5,209 bases of DNA from an uncultured Planctomycetaceae bacterium (lineage in GTDB: Bacteria > Planctomycetota > Planctomycetia > Pirellulales > Pirellulaceae): positions 1 to 5,209 of the forward strand of contig CAIYOB010000107.1 of assembly GCA_903927685.1 (NCBI GenBank), given 5' to 3'. Positions 1-5,209 of the stretch are shown here, in pieces. Each line of letters begins with the position of its first letter. Position 1 is the stretch's first letter. A program made the position numbers and the translations under genes. The notes under the pieces are model-generated. The model was not told the DNA's origin and did no database searches. It saw only the letters and a program-made list of their open reading frames with translations.

Positions 1-369
1 CAGTGTCCACCGCGAGAGCACGCCGAGGATCGAGTCATGCAGCTCGGCGCACGCCTGATGAAACGCGCAGGTCTTGGCGAGATCCGGCGCTTCGTCGCAG
101 AAGTCGGCCAGGATCGTGCCTTGGCACGCCTCGACAATCGCCAGCAAGGTGATTGTCTCGGGGTTCCGGTTCAGAATCATCCCGCCCGCCACGCCGCGAT
201 GCGACTGGACAATTCCGGCCCGGACGAGATGCCCGGCCACCTTGGCCAAATAGGTAGGAGATTCCCCCAGTTGCTCGGCCAGGGCCCGCGGCGAAATGGG
301 CTCGCTGCTGCGGAGTTGCCCCAGGTAGGTGAGCAAGCGGATCGCGGATCGCGAGGTCTTGGTAAGCAT
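1..369 (-). CDS. Rrf2-family Fe-S transcriptional regulator, partial (C-terminus outside window)
   Basis: Reading the minus strand from the ATG at 369-367 gives 123 uninterrupted residues to the window edge, so the C-terminal end is missing (Rrf2 proteins are usually about 135-165 residues). Seen: an N-terminal winged helix (residues ~1-65) starting MLTKTSRSAIRLLTYLG, a helix-turn-helix at ~26-50 (ISPRALAEQLGESPTYLAKV) and the typical wing SHRGVAGGM at 57-64. After a dimerisation-helix region come three cysteines, C91, C101 and C107 (C-X9-C-X5-C). Family knowledge: in IscR, NsrR and relatives three cysteines in this place bind a [2Fe-2S] or [4Fe-4S] cluster that senses NO, redox state or Fe-S status. 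The X9 spacing is longer than the X4-X5 of NsrR and IscR. The gene is transcribed away from the cytochrome operon, which suggests local control of that operon (inference). Family call is firm; the signal sensed is unknown. Confidence 0.88.
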   Translation of the reverse strand, partial: MLTKTSRSAIRLLTYLGQLRSSEPISPRALAEQLGESPTYLAKVAGHLVRAGIVQSHRGVAGGMILNRNPETITLLAIVEACQGTILADFCDEAPDLAKTCAFHQACAELHDSILGVLSRWTL

Positions 370-415
370 GGCCGTTGGCGGACTCCCGGACGGAAAAACG
401 ACAAGCAATGCCAGG

Positions 416-443
416 ATTTTCCTAGCGGGGCCTGGAATGTCAA
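416..443 (-). promoter_or_regulatory. Candidate sigma70-type promoter for the Rrf2-family gene
   Basis: On the minus strand a perfect -35 TTGACA (443-438) is followed after 16 bases by GAAAAT (421-416), four of six matches to TATAAT. The predicted start near 409 would leave a leader of about 40 bases before the ATG at 369. The hexamers are seen; function is inferred from position. Confidence 0.4.
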
Positions 444-525
444 GCCGCGGAAGACGGAATCGAGCCTTGGCCGGCCGCGCTGGTCCAATCCCACTGCCTT
501 TGGAAACACGGGTGGCGTTCTTGTT

Positions 526-589
526 AGCGGAGCGGCGCGAGCCGCCCGGTTTTCGGACGGTGATATCGGACGGCTCGCGCCGTGCCGCT
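526..589. repeat. Large imperfect GC-rich inverted repeat (hairpin) in the divergent intergenic region
   Basis: A perfect 12-base arm CGGCGCGAGCCG (533-544) has its exact reverse complement CGGCTCGCGCCG at 571-582. The stem continues outward through a 2-base internal loop into AGCGG (526-530) paired with CCGCT (585-589), giving 17 Watson-Crick pairs plus one possible G-U around a 26-base loop. No T-run follows on either side, so it does not look like a simple intrinsic terminator. It could be a dispersed palindromic repeat, a protein site or an RNA structure. The pairing is seen; the role is unknown. Confidence 0.65.
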
Positions 590-710
590 GCCAAGCCAGC
601 GGCATTGACCGCTGGCCGGGCGAGCTGCAGCCAGTTTCAGCCTCCGCGGCGGCGCCGACATCAGCATGGGCGGCCTCGCAAGAAAGTCGCCTCCGGCCAG
701 CGTCCTCCCC

Positions 711-738
711 TTGACGCAAGACAACTAAGATATATGAT
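711..738 (+). promoter_or_regulatory. Candidate main sigma70-type promoter of the cytochrome operon
   Basis: TTGACG (711-716) and TATGAT (733-738) are separated by 16 bases; each hexamer matches the consensus at five of six positions. It sits in the only AT-rich patch of the gap, pointing toward the four-gene cluster. The predicted start near 745 gives a leader of about 190 bases to the chosen ATG at 936. Strength and use are inferred from sequence only. Confidence 0.5.
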
Positions 739-741
739 ATC
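729..741. promoter_or_regulatory. Candidate operator: inverted repeat over the -10 element
   Basis: GATAT (729-733), spacer ATG, ATATC (737-741) form a perfect 5-base inverted repeat that covers the -10 hexamer of the promoter at 711-738. A repressor bound here would block RNA polymerase. The nearby divergent Rrf2-family regulator is the obvious candidate ligand, but the arms are short and AT-rich, so chance is a real alternative. Confidence 0.3.
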
Positions 742-807
742 CGCTTTACGGAACGGGAGTTGAGGAAGGTCTCGGCCAGAGCGGCGCGTTGCCAGGGCGT
801 GCCGTGG

Positions 808-836
808 TTGACAACGACCGCTGGCAGCGGTAAAAG
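808..836 (+). promoter_or_regulatory. Second, weaker promoter candidate upstream of the tetraheme gene
   Basis: A perfect -35 TTGACA (808-813) is followed after 17 bases by TAAAAG (831-836), four of six matches to the -10 consensus. The spacer end contains a small hairpin, CCGCT (818-822) paired with AGCGG (826-830). It may be a secondary start for the operon or a chance match; the promoter at 711-738 has the better -10. Confidence 0.25.
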
Positions 837-935
837 TGAAAGTGCCACGCGGTTGATGGATCTGCAGCTCTGACAGTTCGATTGTCTGCTTACAGGCGGG
901 GCGGGCTGACCGATAGAAGGCAGCTCGTCGAAAGC

Positions 936-1628
936 ATGACAGCCAACACTGGGGTTTTAGGCACCGAGCGAGCGAGGGCGATGTGGGTCCCCGCGGCGCT
1001 GCTGGCGTTCGCGGCCGGGCTCGCGCTGCAGCCCTTTCCCTTCACCAGCCCGGTCTCCGACGCCACCCCGGTTCCTGCGTGGGCCACGGACACGACGCCG
1101 GTGCGCACGCCGCGACTGGAGCCCCTCTACACCCAAGCGGTCTATACGTACCGCTGCAACGACTGTCACAAGATCATCCCTTCTCCGGCCGAGACCAGTC
1201 GGACGCTGACCCAGCACCGGGAGATCGATCTCCAGCACGGCATCAATACGCGGTGCTTCAACTGTCATCACCGCACCAACCGCAACGCGTTCGTCGACGA
1301 CTATGGCGACGAGATTCCTTGGAATCAGCCGCAACTATTGTGCGCCAAGTGCCACGGTCCCGTATACCGGGATTGGCAGCACGGTTCACATGGCCGGACG
1401 AACGGCTACTGGGACGTCACCCGCGGCGAGCAGACTCGGCGGCGCTGCATCGAATGCCATGACCCGCATCACCCGCCGTTCCCGTCGCTGGCTCCCGCGC
1501 CGGGGCCGCACACCCTGCGGATGGGAGATCAGTCGCCCGGCGAGCATGGCGGCAGCCACGATCCTTTGCGGCTCAGCAGTCACCGGCATGGCGCAGGCTT
1601 GGCCACCGCGTCTCAGGAAAAGGATTGA
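936..1628 (+). CDS. Membrane-anchored tetraheme cytochrome c
   Basis: Predicted periplasmic electron carrier, 230 residues from the ATG at 936. An arginine-containing start (ERAR at ~11-14) precedes a hydrophobic stretch at ~17-34 (WVPAALLAFAAGLALQPF) that acts as a signal anchor or uncleaved signal. Four c-type heme motifs follow: CNDCH (74-78), CFNCH (107-111), CAKCH (136-140) and CIECH (171-175), with extra histidines (for example HH at 111-112) that could be second axial ligands. The tail has a Pro-rich PGPHTLRMG segment (~189-197). It is the first gene of the cluster and ends 3 bases before the Fe-S protein gene. By position it should link the Fe-S/NrfD module to the octaheme enzyme, as NrfB or DsrJ do in other systems (inference). 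The start is uncertain: the frame opens at a TTG at 882, and an ATG at 981 would remove all basic residues before the anchor. None has a well-spaced ribosome site; 936 gives the most sensible export signal. Confidence 0.85.
   Translation: MTANTGVLGTERARAMWVPAALLAFAAGLALQPFPFTSPVSDATPVPAWATDTTPVRTPRLEPLYTQAVYTYRCNDCHKIIPSPAETSRTLTQHREIDLQHGINTRCFNCHHRTNRNAFVDDYGDEIPWNQPQLLCAKCHGPVYRDWQHGSHGRTNGYWDVTRGEQTRRRCIECHDPHHPPFPSLAPAPGPHTLRMGDQSPGEHGGSHDPLRLSSHRHGAGLATASQEKD
1615..1624 (+). promoter_or_regulatory. Ribosome binding site of the Fe-S protein gene
   Basis: AGGAAAAGGA lies inside the last codons of the tetraheme cytochrome gene, with its AAGGA part ending 7 bases before the ATG at 1632. 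It supports that start and translation in step with the upstream gene. Confidence 0.6.
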
Positions 1629-1631
1629 CGT

Positions 1632-2678
1632 ATGGCCGATACCGATCCACGTTCCGCGCCCGAGTCATCCTCCGAAGCTCTCGCGACCGACGTCTCCCGG
1701 CGCGGGTTCCTGACGACAGGCCTGGCAGCTTTGGCTGGCGTCTCCGCCGTGGCGGCTGCCCTGTCGCCTTTGCGCAACCTGCCGTCGGGCGATCTGCCGT
1801 CGCTGGACGAGTTCTTGCAGAAGCATTACAAGGAGCTGACGCCGGAGGACAAGGAGCAGGTCTTCGCCCGCATTCGACAGCAAGTCGAGCAGCGGTTTCA
1901 TGTGCAGGCTCAAGTGTCGGATCCGCCGCCGCTGACCGGCGTGGAATTCGTCTACGGCTTGAACCTCAGCCGCTGCATCGGCTGCCGCCGCTGCGTTCAT
2001 GCCTGTGTCAAGGAAAACAACCAATCGCGGTCGCCCGAGATCCAGTACATTCGCGTGCTGGAGATGGAAAAGGGCAGCATCGATGTGGAGACCTCGGACC
2101 ACCACTACGATCCCGCGACGGTGCCGAACCCGGACAAGTATTACATGCCGGTTCAGTGCCACCAGTGCGTCAATCCGCCGTGCGTGAAAGTCTGCCCGGT
2201 CGAGGCCACTTGGCAGGAGCCGGACGGGATCACCGTCATCGATTACGATTGGTGCATCGGCTGCCGGTACTGCGAAGCGGCTTGCCCCTATTGGGCCCGC
2301 CGGTTCAATTTCGCCCAGCCGCAACTGCCCGATTCGGAACTCAATCCGAATATGGCTTACCTGTCCAATCGGCCGCGGGAGAAAGGCGTGATGGAGAAGT
2401 GCACCTACTGCCTGCACCGCACTCGCGTGGGCCGTTTGCCGGCCTGTCTGGAAGTCTGCCCGACGGGCTCACGCAAGTTCGGCAACGTCCTGGATCCGAA
2501 CAGCGAAGTGGCCTACATCCTGGCGCACAAGCGGGTCTACGTGTTCAAGGAGGACGTGGGCACGATTCCGCGGTTCTTCTACTACTTTGACGAACGCGGC
2601 AGCCGGTACCGCGAGCCGATTACGTCGGACTCGCCGGCTGCCGCGGACGCCGCCGCCGGGCCGGGAGACGCCGCATGA
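1632..2678 (+). CDS. Tat-exported NrfC/DsrO/HybA-like protein with four [4Fe-4S] clusters
   Basis: Predicted periplasmic electron-transfer subunit of 348 residues. A twin-arginine signal is visible: SRRGFLTTG at 22-30, then a hydrophobic stretch to ~45. Sixteen cysteines form four ferredoxin-type sets: C115/C118/C121/C125, C176/C179/C184/C188, C208/C211/C214/C218 and C257/C260/C272/C276 (the last as C-X2-C-X11-C-X3-C). This order is that of the NrfC, DsrO, HybA and DmsB beta-subunit family, in which the protein takes electrons to or from an NrfD-type membrane partner. There is no molybdopterin subunit next to it, so the partners are probably the flanking cytochromes. It is longer than NrfC (about 220 residues) because of a charged linker at ~55-105 after the signal and an Ala-rich tail from ~333, and is closer in size to HybA. 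It overlaps the next gene by 4 bases (ATGA), implying translational coupling. Confidence 0.9.
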   Translation: MADTDPRSAPESSSEALATDVSRRGFLTTGLAALAGVSAVAAALSPLRNLPSGDLPSLDEFLQKHYKELTPEDKEQVFARIRQQVEQRFHVQAQVSDPPPLTGVEFVYGLNLSRCIGCRRCVHACVKENNQSRSPEIQYIRVLEMEKGSIDVETSDHHYDPATVPNPDKYYMPVQCHQCVNPPCVKVCPVEATWQEPDGITVIDYDWCIGCRYCEAACPYWARRFNFAQPQLPDSELNPNMAYLSNRPREKGVMEKCTYCLHRTRVGRLPACLEVCPTGSRKFGNVLDPNSEVAYILAHKRVYVFKEDVGTIPRFFYYFDERGSRYREPITSDSPAAADAAAGPGDAA

Positions 2679-3919
2679 AGAAATACGCCACCTTCCTGTG
2701 GGACTGTTTCCGACTGAGCTTCGTCGGCGACTGGCGGTATCACCTGTGGATGCTCGTCCTGACGCTGGTTGCGTTGGGCGGCGTGTACGCCTACTGCCAA
2801 CAGCTCGTCAATGGCCTGGTCACGACCGGCATGACGGATCAGGTTTCCTGGGGACTGTATATTGCGAATTTCACGTACCTGGTCGGTTTGGCGGCGGCGG
2901 CCGCGATGCTGGTGATTCCGGTGTACGTCTACCGCAACCTGCATCTGCACGACGTGGTGATCTTCGGCGAATTGCTCGCCGTGGCGGTGATCGTCATGTG
3001 CCTGCTGTTCGTGACGGTGGACTTGGGGCGTCCGGACCGTTTCATGCACCTGCTGTGGCGATTCAATTTTCCCCTCTCGATGCTGACCTGGGACGTGATC
3101 GCCCTGAACGGCTACCTGCTGTTGAATCTGCACATCTGCGGGTACTTGATCTACTGCGCTTACCTCGGCCGGTCTCCCTCCAAGTTGTTCTACGTGCCGT
3201 TTGTGTTCATCGCCATCGTGTGGGCGATCAGCATCCACACGGTCACGGCGTTCCTGTATGTCGGCTTGGGCGGGCGGCCGTTCTGGAATTCGGCGATCAT
3301 CGCGCCGCGGTTCTTGGCCAGTGCCTTTGCCGCCGGTCCCGCGTTCATCATTTTGACCTTGCAGATCGTGCGGCGAGTCACCACGCACCAGGTCAGCGAC
3401 GACGCCTTGTTGACGCTTCGCCGGATCGTGCAAGTGGCGATGATCATCAACATGTTCCTGCTGGCCTGCGAGGTGTTCACCGAGTTCTATACGGGCTCGG
3501 CGCATGTGGCCTCGGCCCGCTATCTGTACTTCGGCCTGCACGGTCGGCAGGCCCTGGTTCCCTGGATCTGGACGGCGATCGGGATGAACATCGTGGCCAC
3601 CGCGCTGTGGGTTCTGCCCGCCTCGCGCAGCTTGCGTTGGCTGAACACGGCCTGTGTGCTGTCGATCGTGGCCATTTGGATCGAGAAGGGGATGGGCCTG
3701 ATCGTGCCCGCCTTTGTGCCCACGCCGCTGGGCGAGATTGTCGAGTATGTGCCCACGGCTCGCGAGATCGTGATCTGCCTGGGCATCTGGGCTGTGGGCT
3801 TGCTGCTGTACACCATTTTCGTCCGCATCTCCGTGCCGGTGCTCGCGGGCGAAGTCACCTACGAGAGACGTTTCGGCCAATCGCCGCCCGGGCACCAGGG
3901 CGGCCTAGCGAAAGAGTGA
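2675..3919 (+). CDS. nrfD: NrfD/PsrC-family integral membrane subunit (quinone-interacting)
   Basis: Predicted inner-membrane protein, 414 residues, expected to exchange electrons and protons with the quinone pool on behalf of the Fe-S subunit encoded just upstream. I count about ten hydrophobic segments (roughly 22-41, 57-86, 96-116, 134-163, 171-196, 205-232, 249-272, 293-314, 321-347, 364-388). Family-like marks include SWGLYIANFTYLVG (58-71), DLGRPDR (116-122), PRFLASAFAAGPA (211-223) and buried acidic residues E266, E270 and E337. Ten helices and this length match the DsrP/HybB/ActC branch better than the eight-helix, ~320-residue E. coli NrfD. The symbol is used here in the family sense only. 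The start overlaps the upstream stop by 4 bases, with GGGAG (2663-2667) 7 bases ahead of the ATG as ribosome site. The family call is firm; the direction of electron flow is not shown. Confidence 0.92.
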   Translation: MKKYATFLWDCFRLSFVGDWRYHLWMLVLTLVALGGVYAYCQQLVNGLVTTGMTDQVSWGLYIANFTYLVGLAAAAAMLVIPVYVYRNLHLHDVVIFGELLAVAVIVMCLLFVTVDLGRPDRFMHLLWRFNFPLSMLTWDVIALNGYLLLNLHICGYLIYCAYLGRSPSKLFYVPFVFIAIVWAISIHTVTAFLYVGLGGRPFWNSAIIAPRFLASAFAAGPAFIILTLQIVRRVTTHQVSDDALLTLRRIVQVAMIINMFLLACEVFTEFYTGSAHVASARYLYFGLHGRQALVPWIWTAIGMNIVATALWVLPASRSLRWLNTACVLSIVAIWIEKGMGLIVPAFVPTPLGEIVEYVPTAREIVICLGIWAVGLLLYTIFVRISVPVLAGEVTYERRFGQSPPGHQGGLAKE

Positions 3920-3926
3920 GACTGCC

Positions 3927-5209
3927 ATGATCCGACGTTCCGCGATCAACACCTGTTGTGGGCTGATCTCCGCCTTGCTGCTCAGTTCGGTCGGCGGCCT
4001 TGCCTCCGAGGTCCGTGCGCAAGCGTGGGGTCTGCCGGCGATGTCCCCGGAAACCAAGGCTTGCGTCGACTGCCACAAGACGGAGAACACGCCGATCTTC
4101 CAGCAGTGGGGCAACAGCAAACACTACCGGGCCAACGTCGGCTGCTACGAATGCCACATGGCCCAGGAAGGTGAACCGGATGCCTTCCTGCACGAAGGGG
4201 CGTGGATCGCCACGATCGTGTCCCCCAAGGACTGTACCCGCTGCCATGCCGCGGAAGGAGCCGAGTTTGCCCAGTCGCACCACTCGAAAGGCGCTCGGAT
4301 CCTCGGCTCGCTAGACAACACGCTGGCCGAGGTGATTGAAGGCAACCGGGGCATGGTCACGACGGCGTTTCCCAAGGGCGTCAGTTCGGCGGCGGTCAGC
4401 GGCTGCTGGCAGTGCCACGGCAGCGAGGTCAAGGTCTTGCCGGGCGGCAAACTGGATCCGGCCACTTGGCCCAATACGGGGATCGGCCGCATCAACCCGG
4501 ACGGTTCCGAGGGCTCCTGCTCCGCCTGCCACAGCCGGCACTCGTTTTCGGCCGAGCAGGCCCGGCATCCCGACAACTGCGGCAAATGCCACATGGGGCC
4601 CGACCATCCGCAAATGGAGATCTACTACGAGTCGAAACACGGCATCGCGTTCCGGGCGTTCCACGACAAGCTGAACATGGATTCGGCGAAGTGGGTGGTG
4701 GGCGAGGACTATCATTTGGCGCCGACCTGTGCCACGTGCCATATGAGCGCCACGCCGGATCGGCCCGCCACCAAGGACCGGGCCGCCAAGCCGGGCTTGC
4801 GGGTCACCCATGACGTCGGCCTGCGCATCAGCTGGAACAACCGCCCCGAGATCTCGGTCCGGCCGGAAGTCAGCGACAAGAAGATGGGCCTGCCGGGCGC
4901 GGAGGTCAATTGGGAGACGCGGCGGAACAACATGAAAATGGTCTGCCTGAACTGCCACGGCCAGCAGTGGGTGGACAACTTCTACGTCCAGTACGACAGC
5001 CTGCTGGAGCAATACCACACCAAGTTCGCCAGTCCCGGCAAGGAACTGTACGACTTGGCCAAGCCGCTGATGAAGCCGGTTCAGTTCAGCAACGACCTGG
5101 ATTGGATCTGGTACGAGTTGTGGCACCACGAAGGCCGCCGCGCGCGGCATGGCGCATCCATGATGGGCCCCGATTACACCCATTGGCACGGGACCTATGA
5201 AGTGGCCAA
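3927..5209 (+). CDS. Octaheme c-type cytochrome of the hydroxylamine oxidoreductase (HAO) family, partial at 3' end
   Basis: 427 residues are in the window and the frame is still open at the right edge (HAO precursors are about 500-570). A Sec-type signal (MIRR, then a hydrophobic core to ~24, probable cleavage near AQA at 31-33) sends it to the periplasm. Eight CXXCH motifs are seen: 46-50, 73-77, 103-107, 160-164, 198-202, 218-222, 268-272 and 340-344; none is CXXCK, which argues against ONR or tetrathionate reductase types. Order and flanks match Nitrosomonas europaea HAO as I recall it: VGC..CH at heme 2, CHSRHSFSAEQAR at heme 5, CHMGPDH then SKHG at heme 6, APTCATCHM at heme 7. D226-H227 correspond to the HAO active-site Asp267-His268. 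Heme 4 (CWQCH) should be the catalytic heme. The gene starts 7 bases after the NrfD gene with only a weak AAAGAG ribosome site. The likely substrate is nitrite, NO, hydroxylamine or hydrazine; the direction is undecided. Confidence 0.88.
   Translation, partial: MIRRSAINTCCGLISALLLSSVGGLASEVRAQAWGLPAMSPETKACVDCHKTENTPIFQQWGNSKHYRANVGCYECHMAQEGEPDAFLHEGAWIATIVSPKDCTRCHAAEGAEFAQSHHSKGARILGSLDNTLAEVIEGNRGMVTTAFPKGVSSAAVSGCWQCHGSEVKVLPGGKLDPATWPNTGIGRINPDGSEGSCSACHSRHSFSAEQARHPDNCGKCHMGPDHPQMEIYYESKHGIAFRAFHDKLNMDSAKWVVGEDYHLAPTCATCHMSATPDRPATKDRAAKPGLRVTHDVGLRISWNNRPEISVRPEVSDKKMGLPGAEVNWETRRNNMKMVCLNCHGQQWVDNFYVQYDSLLEQYHTKFASPGKELYDLAKPLMKPVQFSNDLDWIWYELWHHEGRRARHGASMMGPDYTHWHGTYEVA

Larger units (their letters stand above)
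370..935. other. Long divergent intergenic region without a supported gene
   Basis: This 566-base stretch lies between the divergent regulator and the cytochrome operon. Open frames cross it on both strands, but they give low-complexity Arg/Ala/Pro/Ser-rich products with no recognisable domain, and the long minus-strand one overlaps the real regulator in a different frame. What it does hold is regulatory-looking: a promoter candidate for the regulator, a large GC-rich inverted repeat, and two plus-strand promoter candidates. About 90-190 bases of untranslated leader precede the first cytochrome gene, depending on which promoter is used. I see no riboswitch or tRNA. Confidence 0.6.

Noticed and set aside
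526..589. The large hairpin as an intrinsic terminator
   Set aside because: No run of T follows on either strand, and both flanking genes are transcribed away from it, so there is no transcript end to place there.
37..763. Plus-strand open frames opposite the regulator and across the gap
   Set aside because: They are products of high GC content with no recognisable motifs, and they run antisense to the clear Rrf2 frame.
177..848. A 223-codon minus-strand open frame across the intergenic region
   Set aside because: It overlaps the Rrf2-family gene in another frame, is rich in Arg, Pro and Ala, and shows no domain; the Rrf2 reading explains 1-369 far better.
2582..3895. A 437-codon minus-strand open frame and a 447-codon plus-strand frame over the NrfD gene
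   Set aside because: The minus-strand product is His/Gln/Asp/Arg-rich and the plus-strand one Arg-rich, as expected of shadow frames in GC-rich DNA; the NrfD frame has coherent membrane helices and family motifs.
3927..3965. Cys-Cys at residues 10-11 of the octaheme protein as a lipoprotein signal
   Set aside because: The cysteines lie before the hydrophobic core, not after it, and there is no L-[AS]-[GA]-C lipobox, so a Sec signal is preferred.
4062..4958. Octaheme nitrite reductase or tetrathionate reductase identity
   Set aside because: Those families have a CXXCK heme motif; all eight motifs here are CXXCH and their flanks follow HAO.
4311..5189. A 292-codon minus-strand open frame opposite the octaheme gene
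   Set aside because: It is antisense to a frame with eight CXXCH motifs in HAO order and has no recognisable domain.

Overview
The window reads as a high-GC bacterial chromosome fragment carrying a respiratory gene cluster. I infer a planctomycete-type organism (Pirellula-like), tentatively, from the gene combination, the GC-rich coding style, the weak or variable Shine-Dalgarno signals and a palindromic GC-rich intergenic element. The sequence alone does not prove the taxon.

Layout: (1) At the left edge, on the minus strand, is the N-terminal 123 residues of an Rrf2-family regulator with three cysteines suited to an Fe-S cluster; it runs out of the window. (2) A 566-base gap with no gene (370-935) separates it from the plus-strand genes. 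It holds a minus-strand promoter candidate for the regulator, a large imperfect hairpin (526-589), and one good plus-strand promoter (711-738) whose -10 is overlapped by a short inverted repeat. A second, weaker promoter candidate lies at 808-836. (3) Four tightly packed plus-strand genes follow: a membrane-anchored tetraheme cytochrome c (936-1628), a Tat-exported ferredoxin-like protein with four [4Fe-4S] sites (1632-2678), a ten-helix NrfD/PsrC-type membrane protein (2675-3919) and an octaheme cytochrome of the hydroxylamine oxidoreductase (HAO) family (3927 to beyond the right edge). Junctions are +3 bases, a 4-base overlap and +7 bases, so they look like one operon.

How they work together (inference): the NrfD protein exchanges electrons with the quinone pool, the periplasmic Fe-S protein and the tetraheme cytochrome relay them, and the octaheme HAO-like enzyme handles a nitrogen compound such as nitrite, NO, hydroxylamine or hydrazine. 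The set resembles a Nrf ammonifying system (or the DsrJOP module) in which an HAO-like octaheme protein stands where pentaheme NrfA would be. The divergent Rrf2 regulator, a family that includes the NO sensor NsrR, fits nitrogen-oxide control. Whether the enzyme is reductive or oxidative cannot be settled here. The heme 6 Asp-His pair of the HAO active site is present, but the loop that carries the heme-crosslinking tyrosine in Nitrosomonas HAO looks shortened, and the window ends there.
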